Assembly: GCA_023253905.1 (NCBI GenBank)
Contig: JALREG010000159.1
Span: 1-18,797 of the forward strand
Direction: 5' to 3'
Length of the DNA: 18,797 bases
DNA from: Burkholderiaceae bacterium
Lineage (GTDB): Bacteria > Pseudomonadota > Gammaproteobacteria > Burkholderiales > Burkholderiaceae
Shown here one piece after another: positions 1-7,690 of this stretch; position 1 is the stretch's first letter; every line of letters begins with the position of its first letter. The notes beneath the pieces are model-generated. The model was not told the origin of the DNA and did no database searches. It worked only from the letters and a program-made list of their open reading frames with translations. The position numbers were made by a program, and so were the translations under genes.

Positions 1-2
1 TT

Positions 3-1364
3 GTCAACCCCGCCACCGGTGAAACCATCGGCACCGTCGCACGGGCTGAGCGGGCCGATCTTGACCGTGCGCTGGAGGCCGCCTCGCGAGGCTTTCAGGT
101 ATGGCGCAAGACCGGTGCGTTTGACCGTTACAAGATGATGCGTAAAGCCGCTGATCTGTTCCGGGAGCGCGCTGAGAAAATCGCGACGCTCATGACCATG
201 GAGCAGGGCAAACCGCTCGGTGAGGCGAAGGCCGAAGTGCTCGCGGGTGCCGACATCATTGACTGGTTCGCCGAGGAAGGGCGGCGGGCCTATGGGCGCG
301 TGGTCCCCGCACGCGCTCAAGGAATCTATCAACTCGTGCTGCGCGAACCGGTGGGCCCGGTAGCCGCCTTCACGCCCTGGAATTTCCCCATCAACCAGGT
401 GGTGCGTAAGCTCTCAGCAGCCGTGGCCACGGGCTGCTCCATCATCGTGAAAGCGCCGGAAGAAACGCCTGCGTCGCCGGCTGAACTCATCCGCTGCTTT
501 GTTGACGCCGGCATCCCCGCTGGCGTGGTGGGGCTGGTCTACGGCGTGCCTGCCGAAATTTCTCAATACCTGATCCCGCATCCGGTCATCCGGAAAATCA
601 CCTTTACCGGATCCACCCCGGTGGGCAAGCAGCTTGCTGCGCTCGCGGGCCTGCACATGAAGCGAACCACCATGGAACTGGGGGGCCATGCGCCGGTCAT
701 CGTATTCAATGATGTCGATGCCGACGCGGTCGCGCGCACGATGGCGGGCAGCAAGTTCCGCAATGCTGGCCAGGTGTGTGTATCGCCCACGCGTTTTCTC
801 GTCCAGGAAGGTGTCTACAAGCAGTTCGTTGAGCGCTTTGTTGAACACACCAAGGCAATTCGCGTCGGTAACGGGCTCGAGAAAGGTGTCTCGATGGGGC
901 CGCTTGCCAATCCGCGCCGTCCTGCTGCCATGGACGCGCATGTTGAAGATGCACGTAAGGCGGGCGGCAATATCCAGACCGGTGGCCACCGTATCGGTAG
1001 CCAGGGCAACTTCTTCGAGCCCACCGTGATCACCGAACTCGATCGATCGGCGCGCGCCATGAACGAAGAGCCATTCGGTCCGCTCGCCGTCATCAATCCG
1101 TTTGCAACCTTCGAAGATGCAGTTGCCGAGGCAAATCGTCTGCCATTTGGTCTTGCCTCCTACGCGTTTACCCGCTCGGCAAAGACCGCGCAGGCCATCG
1201 CCGCCGAACTCGAAGCGGGTATGGTCACCATCAATCACCTTGGCCTCGCGTTGCCCGAGGTGCCGTTCGGCGGCATCAAGGATTCAGGCTACGGGTCTGA
1301 AGGCGGGGCCGAGGCGATTGAGCCCTACCTGAACATCAAGTTCGTCTCGCAGGCTGGAATGTAA
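3..1364 (+). CDS. NAD(P)-dependent aldehyde dehydrogenase, succinate-semialdehyde dehydrogenase-like (5' end outside window)
   Basis: This protein oxidises an aldehyde to the carboxylic acid with NAD(P)+ in the cytoplasm. The reading frame is open from base 3 and its start lies off the left edge; 453 codons are visible, so roughly 25-30 residues of a ~480-residue enzyme are missing. The ATG at 135 is internal, because the codons before it encode the normal N-terminal [11 protein letters not shown] strand. The cofactor-site motif PWNFP is encoded near 375. The general-base Glu in MELGGHAP is at 675-677, and the catalytic Cys in [10 protein letters not shown] is at 777-779. The C-terminal [15 protein letters not shown] loop is present, so the enzyme looks intact and active. 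Overall resemblance is to semialdehyde dehydrogenases of the GabD / ketoglutarate-semialdehyde group, but the substrate cannot be fixed from sequence. It ends 16 bp before the convergent truC gene. A link to the catabolic genes at 4-8.7 kb is possible but not shown. Confidence 0.93.
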   Translation, partial: VNPATGETIGTVARAERADLDRALEAASRGFQVWRKTGAFDRYKMMRKAADLFRERAEKIATLMTMEQGKPLGEAKAEVLAGADIIDWFAEEGRRAYGRVVPARAQGIYQLVLREPVGPVAAFTPWNFPINQVVRKLSAAVATGCSIIVKAPEETPASPAELIRCFVDAGIPAGVVGLVYGVPAEISQYLIPHPVIRKITFTGSTPVGKQLAALAGLHMKRTTMELGGHAPVIVFNDVDADAVARTMAGSKFRNAGQVCVSPTRFLVQEGVYKQFVERFVEHTKAIRVGNGLEKGVSMGPLANPRRPAAMDAHVEDARKAGGNIQTGGHRIGSQGNFFEPTVITELDRSARAMNEEPFGPLAVINPFATFEDAVAEANRLPFGLASYAFTRSAKTAQAIAAELEAGMVTINHLGLALPEVPFGGIKDSGYGSEGGAEAIEPYLNIKFVSQAGM

Positions 1365-1380
1365 GGCCTGCGCGTTTGGG

Positions 1381-2121
1381 CTAGCACTCAGATGAAGCGG
1401 TCTGGTCGGAAGACGTGGGTGTTTTCCGCCAGACCTGCCACTCGGGCCCCGTGGGGGCCATAAATCTCAGACCCTCGCGCGCGCCTGGCATGACGAGCTC
1501 CAGGCTTTCCGCGTGAAGCCAGAGTCTCGCAAGGCCCAGATGCTCGGACACCGCTCGATTAAGCGGGCCCTTCCCGTGGGTCGAGTCCCCGATCACCGGA
1601 TGCGCAATGTGCTTCAGGTGGCGCCTGATCTGATGTCTGCGCCCGGTGAGCGGCTGGAGTTCAAGCTCCGCATATCGGATTTCCGGATAAGGTCCGTGTG
1701 CCACTGGCAGGGCGCCTCGGTGTCGCATCCGAAGGTGTGTTTGCGCGGGCAGGCTGTGCGTTCGTGACTCACTGCGGTCGTCTTTCATTCGGGTGAGCGG
1801 ATGGTCGATCAGCCGGTCACCCGTTGGCCAGCCCCGCACGATGGCACGATAGGTTTTTCTGATCCCCTCGCCGCGCTCGAAACATTCACCGAGGGAGCGC
1901 GCCGTGCTCGAGTCGAGCGCAAAGGCAAGAACGCCGCTGGTGGCTTTATCGAGCCGATGCAGCGGAAACACTGTCTGACCGAGTTGCTCGCGAAGCGCCT
2001 GCAAGACCACGCGCGTTTCCCCGCGGTCGAGTGCGGTTGCATGGACCAGCCAGCCCACGGGTTTAGCGATCACGGCGAGCCGGTCATCGCGGTGTAGCAG
2101 GGTAAAGGTTGGCGTGTTCAC
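1381..2121 (-). CDS. truC: tRNA pseudouridine synthase, RluA family, TruC-like
   Basis: This enzyme isomerises uridine to pseudouridine in RNA. TruC modifies U65 of certain tRNAs. It is 246 residues and has the RluA-family catalytic motif HRLDKATSG, with the nucleophilic Asp at residue 58. The later block GRRHQIRRHL is followed by HPVIGDSTHGKGPLNR, and the STHGKGxxNR wording is what favours TruC over RluA, RluC or RluD. The frame opens just after a TAA at 2146-2148 and has no early ATG, so a GTG at 2121 is the best start; no clear Shine-Dalgarno precedes it. It is the last gene of the minus-strand run and lies 54 bp after the alpha/beta hydrolase, so it may be transcribed with it. Its function is housekeeping and probably unrelated to the catabolic neighbours. 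Confidence 0.88.
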   Translation of the reverse strand: MNTPTFTLLHRDDRLAVIAKPVGWLVHATALDRGETRVVLQALREQLGQTVFPLHRLDKATSGVLAFALDSSTARSLGECFERGEGIRKTYRAIVRGWPTGDRLIDHPLTRMKDDRSESRTHSLPAQTHLRMRHRGALPVAHGPYPEIRYAELELQPLTGRRHQIRRHLKHIAHPVIGDSTHGKGPLNRAVSEHLGLARLWLHAESLELVMPGAREGLRFMAPTGPEWQVWRKTPTSSDQTASSEC

Positions 2122-2175
2122 CGGCGGTGATCGCGGGGTGCGGTATTAAGTGGGCGATGCGCGGCCGCTGCGCGC

Positions 2176-3051
2176 TCACGCCGTGCCGCGCAAAAACGCC
2201 ATCACCAGATCATTAAAGCGTCGCGGTCGCTCGTAGTAGGCCAGGTGCCCCGCGCCCTTGAAAAGATCGCAGCGACCGTTCGGAAACAGGCTGGCCACCT
2301 CGCGTAACTCATCGGCTGCAAAGAGCGGATCATCGGTACCGCCTGCCACCAGAACAGGAAACATGAGTTGCGCGGCGTCGGTGGCATAGACGGGTCGCCC
2401 GGTAAAGACCGGGAAGGTGGCCGGCGTAGGCGGGCCACCCGACGAGGCCATGATCTCGGCATACAGGAATGTGAGAGCCGGGAAATCGAGGTGCATGGCC
2501 TCGCCAACCGGCCCATAGGGGTGGTAGGCGGCCGCAAACCGTTCCTTCTCGCCGGCACTGCGCACACGCGGCACGCCCGCTGGCAGCGGTGATTCGCTTG
2601 CGCCCACCTGCTTGTAACGCGCCTTCATACGCTCGATTCGTTCCGCCCACCCCTGATCGATACGGGGGGTGCTGACGCAGCCGGGCCCGCAACACAGCAC
2701 CAGTCGCGCGATGCGCTCCGGGTGGTCGGCGGCAAAGCGAAGCGCCGGGGCTGAACCGAGGGACGCACCCATCAGGTTGAGAGGCTCTCCGGCGAGGCCC
2801 GTGTGTTCGATGAGGGCGGCCAGATCGCGGACATGTGCCTCGCCGTCGGCGGGATCGAGTTCACCCAACGCACGAGAGCGGCCATAGCCGCGAAGATCGT
2901 AGATAAGACAGCTGAAGTGATGACGGAACTCGGCCACCTGCTGCCACCACGCCAGATGGGTGCCGCTTGCGCCGTGGATGAGTACGAGCGGTGGGCCGTC
3001 ACCATGGAGCTCGTAGTAGAGCTCGGCGTCGTCGGTGCGGAGCAGGGTCAT
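2176..3051 (-). CDS. alpha/beta hydrolase
   Basis: This is a 291-residue single-domain alpha/beta hydrolase with no signal peptide, so it is cytoplasmic. The oxyanion strand LVLIHGASG is at residues 22-30. The nucleophile elbow GASLG places the catalytic Ser at residue 97. The acid lies in GGTDDPLF (Asp240 or Asp241), and the catalytic His is residue 269 in GAGHLAYYERP. All three triad members are present. Family members include esterases, meta-cleavage-product hydrolases and enol-lactone hydrolases. The position 13 bp downstream of a GntR/FCD regulator, and across the divergent promoter from a TRAP transporter and an ACMSD-like decarboxylase, suggests that it hydrolyses an intermediate of an organic-acid pathway. 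The substrate cannot be read from the sequence. The Shine-Dalgarno is weak, so translational coupling to the regulator is likely. Confidence 0.9.
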   Translation of the reverse strand: MTLLRTDDAELYYELHGDGPPLVLIHGASGTHLAWWQQVAEFRHHFSCLIYDLRGYGRSRALGELDPADGEAHVRDLAALIEHTGLAGEPLNLMGASLGSAPALRFAADHPERIARLVLCCGPGCVSTPRIDQGWAERIERMKARYKQVGASESPLPAGVPRVRSAGEKERFAAAYHPYGPVGEAMHLDFPALTFLYAEIMASSGGPPTPATFPVFTGRPVYATDAAQLMFPVLVAGGTDDPLFAADELREVASLFPNGRCDLFKGAGHLAYYERPRRFNDLVMAFLRGTA

Positions 3052-3064
3052 GGACGAAGCGGGC

Positions 3065-3742
3065 CTATTCCGGCATGGTGGTCAGAATGTTGCGCCCCGT
3101 TCGCTCGATATGGTCGGCGAGCAGTTTGCAGGCGAGCTTGGCATCCCGCGCCAGCGTGGCCTCTGTGATTTGCCGATGCTCGGCCGCCACATCACGGTCG
3201 ACATCATGCTGCGTGAAGAAGATGCGTCGGTAGCGATCCTGAATGGTGTTGAGATGCTGACAGAACTGAAGCAGGATCGGCGAGCCGCAAGCCTGGGTGA
3301 GCGCCTGATGGAGCGCGTGATGCCAGGCCTCCCAGTCGTTGATCTGCTGGCCCGAGATGCGCTGTGACTCAAGTTTGGCAAGCCGGTGATGCGCGCTCAG
3401 CACATCGACTTCCCAGGCGTCAGTGCCGCGTGCGATGGCCTCGCGGAGCGCGCGGGTCTCGAGCAGCACCCGAAGGCTGATGGTCTCGGCAAGTTCAGCA
3501 CGCGAAGCCGGCGCCACGCGATAGCTTTTCTGGCTGTCAGCCACGATCAGTCCCTCGCTCACCAGGCGCGTGACCGCCTCGCGGACGGGGCTCCAGCTCA
3601 CGCCAAAGTTGTTCTTGAGGTCTTCGAGGCGCAGTCGCTCGCCAGGCGGGTAGCGCCCGTTCAGCACGTCATCGCGCAACTGATGCGCGATGGACTGTGC
3701 GAGCGTGGCGCTTTCCGACATCGACGAGCCGGGGGTGCTCAT
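3065..3742 (-). CDS. GntR-family transcriptional regulator, FadR/FCD subgroup
   Basis: This is a 225-residue DNA-binding regulator. Residues ~14-80 form the winged helix-turn-helix (LRDDVLNGRYPPGERL, then SPVREAVTRLVSEGL). Residues ~85-215 form the all-helical FCD ligand domain. FCD proteins normally hold a metal with an Asp, a His four residues later, and two further His. Here the His set is His145, His189 and His211, but the expected Asp position reads His141, so the site may be all-histidine. Members usually repress nearby catabolic or transport operons until an organic acid binds. This gene sits between the CDGSH gene (15 bp) and the alpha/beta hydrolase (13 bp), and diverges from the cupin-TRAP operon, which is its most likely target. 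The ATG at 3742 lacks a strong Shine-Dalgarno. An alternative ATG lies seven codons in. Confidence 0.92.
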   Translation of the reverse strand: MSTPGSSMSESATLAQSIAHQLRDDVLNGRYPPGERLRLEDLKNNFGVSWSPVREAVTRLVSEGLIVADSQKSYRVAPASRAELAETISLRVLLETRALREAIARGTDAWEVDVLSAHHRLAKLESQRISGQQINDWEAWHHALHQALTQACGSPILLQFCQHLNTIQDRYRRIFFTQHDVDRDVAAEHRQITEATLARDAKLACKLLADHIERTGRNILTTMPE

Positions 3743-3757
3743 GTGGGGTGGGCGGGT

Positions 3758-4006
3758 TCAGAGACCGTTGTGCGTGCCGTCGCAGTAGGGCACCTTGCCG
3801 CCGCGCTTGCAGCCGCACAGATAGGCGGTGACGGTTTTCTGCTGTGTCCAGACCACCGGCTTCATGCCGCTTTTGGTGGAGGTGTGCGAGCCGTCGCAGA
3901 AGGGCTGCTGCTTGGAGAGCCCGCATGAGCACCATGCGTAGCGGTAACCCTCCAGCAATTCGACTTTGTAGGGTGCTTTCTGGGCGATGACCGGTTCGTC
4001 ATTCAT
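3758..4006 (-). CDS. Double CDGSH-type iron-sulfur protein
   Basis: This is an 82-residue protein with two CDGSH iron-sulfur motifs. In each, three Cys and one His bind a [2Fe-2S] cluster: Cys26, Cys28, Cys37 and His41 in the first, and Cys64, Cys66, Cys75 and His79 in the second. The cores read CSCGLSKQQPFCDGSH and CGCKRGGKVPYCDGTH. There is no membrane segment, unlike mitochondrial mitoNEET, so it is a soluble electron-transfer or cluster-handling protein. The ATG at 4006 was chosen because AGGA lies 7 bp upstream. A TTG at 4045 would add 13 residues but runs through the promoter region. It is the first gene of the minus-strand run, ahead of the GntR regulator. Its role in the locus is unknown; supplying electrons to an oxygenase would be speculation, since no oxygenase is in view. 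Confidence 0.9.
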   Translation of the reverse strand: MNDEPVIAQKAPYKVELLEGYRYAWCSCGLSKQQPFCDGSHTSTKSGMKPVVWTQQKTVTAYLCGCKRGGKVPYCDGTHNGL

Positions 4007-4022
4007 GGGCGTGTCCTGGGTG

Positions 4023-4034
4023 AATATCGATATT
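4023..4034. promoter_or_regulatory. Perfect 12-bp AT-rich palindrome, candidate operator
   Basis: AATATCGATATT is a perfect inverted repeat in an otherwise GC-rich window. It sits in the 5' leader of the CDGSH-GntR transcript, just upstream of the -35 of the cupin-TRAP promoter. A regulator bound here could affect both directions. The GntR/FCD protein encoded next door is the obvious candidate, but its binding site is not known. Confidence 0.4.
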
Positions 4035-4038
4035 GACG

Positions 4039-4068
4039 TTGACAATCGCTAATTCATGCTCTTACAGT
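4039..4068 (+). promoter_or_regulatory. Candidate sigma-70 promoter for the cupin-TRAP-amidohydrolase operon
   Basis: TTGACA at 4039-4044 is a perfect -35 hexamer. TACAGT at 4063-4068 is a 4/6 match to the -10, with an 18-bp spacer. Transcription would start near 4075, giving a leader of about 35 bases before the ATG at 4110. Confidence 0.5.
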
Positions 4069-4069
4069 T

Positions 4070-4098
4070 ATTTGATCCGTTCAACGTTAGTCCGTCAA
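4070..4098 (-). promoter_or_regulatory. Candidate sigma-70 promoter for the CDGSH-GntR-hydrolase run
   Basis: Read on the minus strand, TTGACG (4098-4093) and TCAAAT (4075-4070) are separated by 17 bp. They match the -35 and -10 consensus at 5/6 and 4/6. The start point would be near 4062, with a leader of about 55 bases. This promoter faces and nearly overlaps the plus-strand one, so the two may interfere or share an operator. Confidence 0.45.
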
Positions 4099-4109
4099 GA
4101 GGTGCCGTC

Positions 4110-4790
4110 ATGCGTTCTGCCCCCGAGGTCAACGCCAACTGCAATCAGGTGGCATTCATGGACACGCGCACAATGTCCTGGGAGCCCACCGAGTGGGCCG
4201 GCATTACCCGCAAGGTGCTCGAGTTCGTCAGCCATCCGCGCATGGGTCGAGAAACATCGCTGCTCAAGTTCGAGCCGGGCGCGCGCCTGCCACACGCTAC
4301 TGTGGCCGAGCGGCTGGATTTCTTCGTGGTCGAGGGCGAGTGTGCCGATGAGCATGGCACCTACGGCAAACATACTTTCGTGCGGCAACCGGCCGGCACC
4401 GCGCATTCGCTCCATTCAGCAGGGGGCTGCGTGCTCTACATGAAGTGGCGTGTGCCCATCATGCCCGACAGCACCCGCATCGTGATCGATGCGGTCAATG
4501 CCAAGTGGCTCGAATTCCCGCACCGTGGCGCCGATGTCCTGCACCTCTATCCGAACAGCACCGGCATTGAAACCGGCCGCATCGGTCATGTGCACACCAA
4601 CCGGAAAATTCCGTCTCACGATCACTCCATCGGCGAAGAAACCTTCGTGCTGGAGGGCGTGCTGAAAGACCAGTTCTCCACCTATGAGGCGGGCACCTGG
4701 TTTCGCATGCCGTGCGGGGTGGCCCACGCGCCCTACACCGAGGCCGAGCGCTGCAAGATGCTGATCCGAGAGGGCGATCTGGTCTGGTAG
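4110..4790 (+). CDS. Bicupin protein with ChrR-like cupin domain
   Basis: This is a 226-residue protein made of two cupin halves. The C-terminal half (about 140-226) carries a complete metal site: His170 and His172 (SHDHS), Glu176/Glu177, then His206 in PCGVAHAPY. The N-terminal half (about 45-115) aligns to it through FFVVEG and PAGTAH but keeps only the last His (His99); valine, alanine and aspartate replace the others. It therefore probably has one working metal centre. Cupins of this shape resemble the sensor half of ChrR anti-sigma factors and small dioxygenases or isomerases. No zinc-binding anti-sigma N-terminus is present, so an enzyme is more likely. The ATG at 4110 was chosen because AAGAGG lies 7 bp upstream; an ATG at 4056 would fall inside the promoter. 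It is the first gene of the TRAP operon and lies 49 bp before dctP. Confidence 0.85.
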   Translation: MRSAPEVNANCNQVAFMDTRTMSWEPTEWAGITRKVLEFVSHPRMGRETSLLKFEPGARLPHATVAERLDFFVVEGECADEHGTYGKHTFVRQPAGTAHSLHSAGGCVLYMKWRVPIMPDSTRIVIDAVNAKWLEFPHRGADVLHLYPNSTGIETGRIGHVHTNRKIPSHDHSIGEETFVLEGVLKDQFSTYEAGTWFRMPCGVAHAPYTEAERCKMLIREGDLVW

Positions 4791-4839
4791 CCCCTTTTCG
4801 CCTTCACGCCCTTCAAAAACAACTGACTGGAGACACCCC

Positions 4840-5859
4840 ATGAAGCCCGTTACCCACACTGGCAAGCGCCGGTTCCTGAAGCAAGGCCTCGCGGCATCCG
4901 CCCTCATCGGTGCAGGCATGCCCGCCCGAGCCGCCGACTTCACCATGAAGATCGGCTTTGCCACGTTAAATGACATCCAGCACCAGTGGGGCACCTGGAT
5001 GAAAGAGGCGCTCGAGGCCGGTTCGAAAGGCCGCATTGCGGTGAACCTCTTTCCCCGGAATCAACTGGGGACCATCGCCAGTCAGATCGAAGGCCTGCAG
5101 CTGGGCACGGTCGAGGCCTTCACTGCACCGGCTGATTTTTTTGCGGGTATTGACCCCCGTTTCGGCACCTTCAGCATTCCCATGCTGTTCAAGGACATGA
5201 TCCATGCTGAAAAGACGCTGCTCGATGCGGAGCTGAACAAGGAAATTCTGTCGCTGGGCGCGAACCGCAACATGCAGGTCGTATCGACCTACACGTTCGC
5301 CTTTGCAAATTATTTCGGCAAACAACCCATCCGCTCGCTCGATGACATCAAGGGAAAGAAGCTGCGCGTAAACGCCACGCCGGCCGAGCGCGCGAAGATG
5401 CGCCAGCTGGGCGGCACCGCGGTTCCGATGGATCTGTCCGAGGTCATTCCCGGCCTGCAGCAGGGCGTGATCGATGGCACCCAAAGCGCCACTGCGGTGT
5501 ATGTGAATCTCAAGTTCAATGAAATTTCAAAATTCCTCACTGAGTCCAACGACACCATGGTGGTGTCCGTGGGGGTCGTGAGCCGCGCGTTCCTGAACAA
5601 GCTTCCCGCCGATCTGCGTCAGCTGGTCATTGATGAAGCGGCGAAGCTCCAGCCGCGCATGATGGCGCGCTCGCGGGAAATCGATGAGGCCTCGCGTAAG
5701 CGCTGGTCGGAGGCGGGCGGCGAGTGGTTGCGCTTCTCGGATGCCGACAAGGCGCGTCTCAAGACCCTGCTCGGTGGAATCGGTGAGGAAGTCACCAAAG
5801 ACAATGCGGCGGTCAATGCGTTCTACCGCAAGATGCTTGCCGCTGCGAACAAGTACTAA
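4840..5859 (+). CDS. TRAP transporter substrate-binding protein (DctP family)
   Basis: This is the periplasmic receptor of a TRAP (sodium- or proton-coupled) uptake system, 339 residues. The N-terminus has a twin-arginine-type signal (GKRRFLKQG at 9-16, then a short hydrophobic stretch) with likely cleavage near ARA-A at residues 31/32. The conserved family Arg that grips the substrate carboxylate is probably Arg176 in GKKLRVNAT. The following VIPGLQQGVIDGTQS block is a DctP signature. The ligand should therefore carry a carboxylate, but its identity is unknown. GGAGA lies 6 bp before the ATG. The two membrane subunits follow at 23 bp and then a 4-bp overlap, so the set is complete. The upstream bicupin is in the same operon. 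Confidence 0.94.
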   Translation: MKPVTHTGKRRFLKQGLAASALIGAGMPARAADFTMKIGFATLNDIQHQWGTWMKEALEAGSKGRIAVNLFPRNQLGTIASQIEGLQLGTVEAFTAPADFFAGIDPRFGTFSIPMLFKDMIHAEKTLLDAELNKEILSLGANRNMQVVSTYTFAFANYFGKQPIRSLDDIKGKKLRVNATPAERAKMRQLGGTAVPMDLSEVIPGLQQGVIDGTQSATAVYVNLKFNEISKFLTESNDTMVVSVGVVSRAFLNKLPADLRQLVIDEAAKLQPRMMARSREIDEASRKRWSEAGGEWLRFSDADKARLKTLLGGIGEEVTKDNAAVNAFYRKMLAAANKY

Positions 5860-5882
5860 GTCGTGTCGCCCTTTCTCGCGGC

Positions 5883-6422
5883 ATGAACGCAGTGCCGCCC
5901 GCTGAGCCCGCTACCGCAGCGCCTGTCGAAAGCCGGGCGCTGCGTGGCATTTATGCGGTGCTGGGCTGCATCATGCTGGCGGGCGTCATCCTTAATCTCG
6001 CCAATGTGATTGGGCGCTATGCGTTCGCCAAGCCCATCTTCTGGGCCGAAGAAGTGCTGGTTGCGCTCACCATCTGGGGCGTCTTTCTGGGTGCGGCGGT
6101 GGTCACCTGGCGCTGTGACCACCTGAATATGGATCTGTTCTCGACACGCGTGTCGGGTAGCGCCCGTGTGGCGCTCAACGGGGTCATCGCAGTCACACTC
6201 GCTTCGGTATGCGCCTTCATCGCCTGGCAGTCGTTTACCATCGTGCAGTTATTTGCGCAGACCGAGGCGGTGAGTGCGGGCGCGCAGATTCCTAAGGTCA
6301 TCCCGCACTCGGCGCTACTGATCGGATTCTCGCTCTCGGCACTCGCTGTGCTGGTTCGCTGGCGTCGCTGGGTATTCGGTTCAACTTCGCCTTCCAATCC
6401 CGACACCGGGGATGGCCGATGA
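5883..6422 (+). CDS. TRAP transporter small permease (DctQ family)
   Basis: This is a 179-residue inner-membrane protein with four predicted membrane helices at about 22-43, 54-75, 96-118 and 140-160. The DctQ signature is visible: NVIGRYAF, then FWAEE at the start of helix 2 and WGVFLGAA inside it. It is the structural partner of the large permease. A proline/alanine-rich tail of ~20 residues precedes helix 1, and no good Shine-Dalgarno precedes the ATG, so the exact start is uncertain. Its stop overlaps the start of the large permease by 4 bp (ATGA), indicating coupled translation. Confidence 0.92.
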   Translation: MNAVPPAEPATAAPVESRALRGIYAVLGCIMLAGVILNLANVIGRYAFAKPIFWAEEVLVALTIWGVFLGAAVVTWRCDHLNMDLFSTRVSGSARVALNGVIAVTLASVCAFIAWQSFTIVQLFAQTEAVSAGAQIPKVIPHSALLIGFSLSALAVLVRWRRWVFGSTSPSNPDTGDGR

Positions 6423-7690
6423 CCTGGCTGCTCTCGGTTTTGCCGCTTGGCCTGCTGTCACTCGGCTTTCCGTTCTTCCTGGTGCTGCTCACCACTGCGA
6501 CGGCGGTGCTGCTCATCTTCGGAACGGTTCCGGCCACTGCGCTTCATCAGACCATGTACAGCAGCATCGACAAGTTCGCGCTGCTGGCGGTGCCGTTCTT
6601 CATTTTCGCGGGCGACCTGATGGGCCGGGGCGGCGTGTCGCGGCGGTTGGTGCGCTGGGTCATGGCGATGCTGGGCGGCATGCGTGGCGCGCTGCCCCTC
6701 ACGGCGCTGGGAACCACCGCGGTCTTCAGTGCCGTCTCGGGTTCCACCGCCGCCACAGTCGCTGCGGTGGGCAGCCTCACCTACACCCGCATGCGCGAGG
6801 CAGGCTATTCCGAGCGCTTCGCATCAGGGCTCCTGGTTTCAAGCGCTGCCATCGACAACCTCATCCCGCCTTCCATTGGCTTCATCCTCTACGGCATTTC
6901 GGCCGAAACCTCGATCGTCAAACTGTTTGCAGCCGGGTTGGTTCCCGGGTTGGTAATGGCCGCATGTCTCGCACTGACCATTTTCTGGGTGGTGGGGCGC
7001 AGTGCCGAGGGGCGAGGCACGCCGTTCAGTCTGGCCGAGTTTCTGGAAGCCACTCGCGATGGCATCTGGTCGATTTTTGCGCCCGTTGCAGTGCTGGGTG
7101 GCATCTACGCGGGGGTGTTCTCACCCACCGAGGCGGCAGGCATTGCCTGCGTCTACGCGATGCTGGTGGTCGGCCTTGTTTACCGCGAGATCGGTGCTTT
7201 CGAAATCCTGCTGTCGGCGGGGCGCTCCATGGTGCTTACCGCGCAGGTGTTCATCATCGTGGCGGCGGGCGGTGTGTTCTCCTGGCTGCTCACAGTCAAT
7301 AACGTGCCGCAGAGCCTGGTCGCCTGGGTGCTTGCACTCAAGTTTGAGCCCTGGATGGTGCTGATGGCGATCAATATTCTGCTTCTGATCGTTGGCATGT
7401 TTCTCGATACCGCATCGTCCATCCTGGTGCTCACACCGCTACTCGCGCCGGTTGCCAAGGCGATTGGCGTCGACCCGGTGCACTTCGGCGTGATCGTGGT
7501 GATGAACCTCAGCATTGGTACCTTCACGCCCCCCTTCGGCATCAATCTCTTTGTGGGGCAGGCGGTGTTTCGCTTACCCATGTCGGTCATGTATCCGGCT
7601 GTGGTGCCGTTCATCATTGCCAGCGTGATCGCGCTCATGCTGGTCACCTACATTCCGCAACTATCGCTTGTCACGCTGAGGCTCCTCTGA
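6419..7690 (+). CDS. TRAP transporter large permease (DctM family)
   Basis: This is a 423-residue integral inner-membrane protein, the normal length for DctM, which carries the ion-coupled transport path. Repeated hydrophobic segments run throughout. Family landmarks include the VPFFIFAGDLMGRGG stretch early, GSTAATVAAVGS in the first half, and DNLIPPSIGFILYG around residues 140-155. The second half contains GMFLDTASSILVLTPLLAP and FTPPFGINLF. The start overlaps dctQ by 4 bp and the stop shares one base with the amidohydrolase start (TGATG), so P, Q, M and the amidohydrolase are almost certainly one transcript. No truncation or frameshift is seen. Confidence 0.95.
   Translation: MTWLLSVLPLGLLSLGFPFFLVLLTTATAVLLIFGTVPATALHQTMYSSIDKFALLAVPFFIFAGDLMGRGGVSRRLVRWVMAMLGGMRGALPLTALGTTAVFSAVSGSTAATVAAVGSLTYTRMREAGYSERFASGLLVSSAAIDNLIPPSIGFILYGISAETSIVKLFAAGLVPGLVMAACLALTIFWVVGRSAEGRGTPFSLAEFLEATRDGIWSIFAPVAVLGGIYAGVFSPTEAAGIACVYAMLVVGLVYREIGAFEILLSAGRSMVLTAQVFIIVAAGGVFSWLLTVNNVPQSLVAWVLALKFEPWMVLMAINILLLIVGMFLDTASSILVLTPLLAPVAKAIGVDPVHFGVIVVMNLSIGTFTPPFGINLFVGQAVFRLPMSVMYPAVVPFIIASVIALMLVTYIPQLSLVTLRLL

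Noticed and set aside
414..1238. 274-codon open frame antisense to the aldehyde dehydrogenase
   Set aside because: It is a shadow of the dehydrogenase, which has intact motifs and catalytic residues. The antisense product shows no recognisable domain; long antisense frames are expected at this GC content.
6412..7302. 296-codon plus-strand frame overlapping the TRAP large permease
   Set aside because: It is an alternate frame of the DctM gene. The product is rich in His, Arg and Gly with no membrane pattern, whereas the DctM frame is full length and typical.
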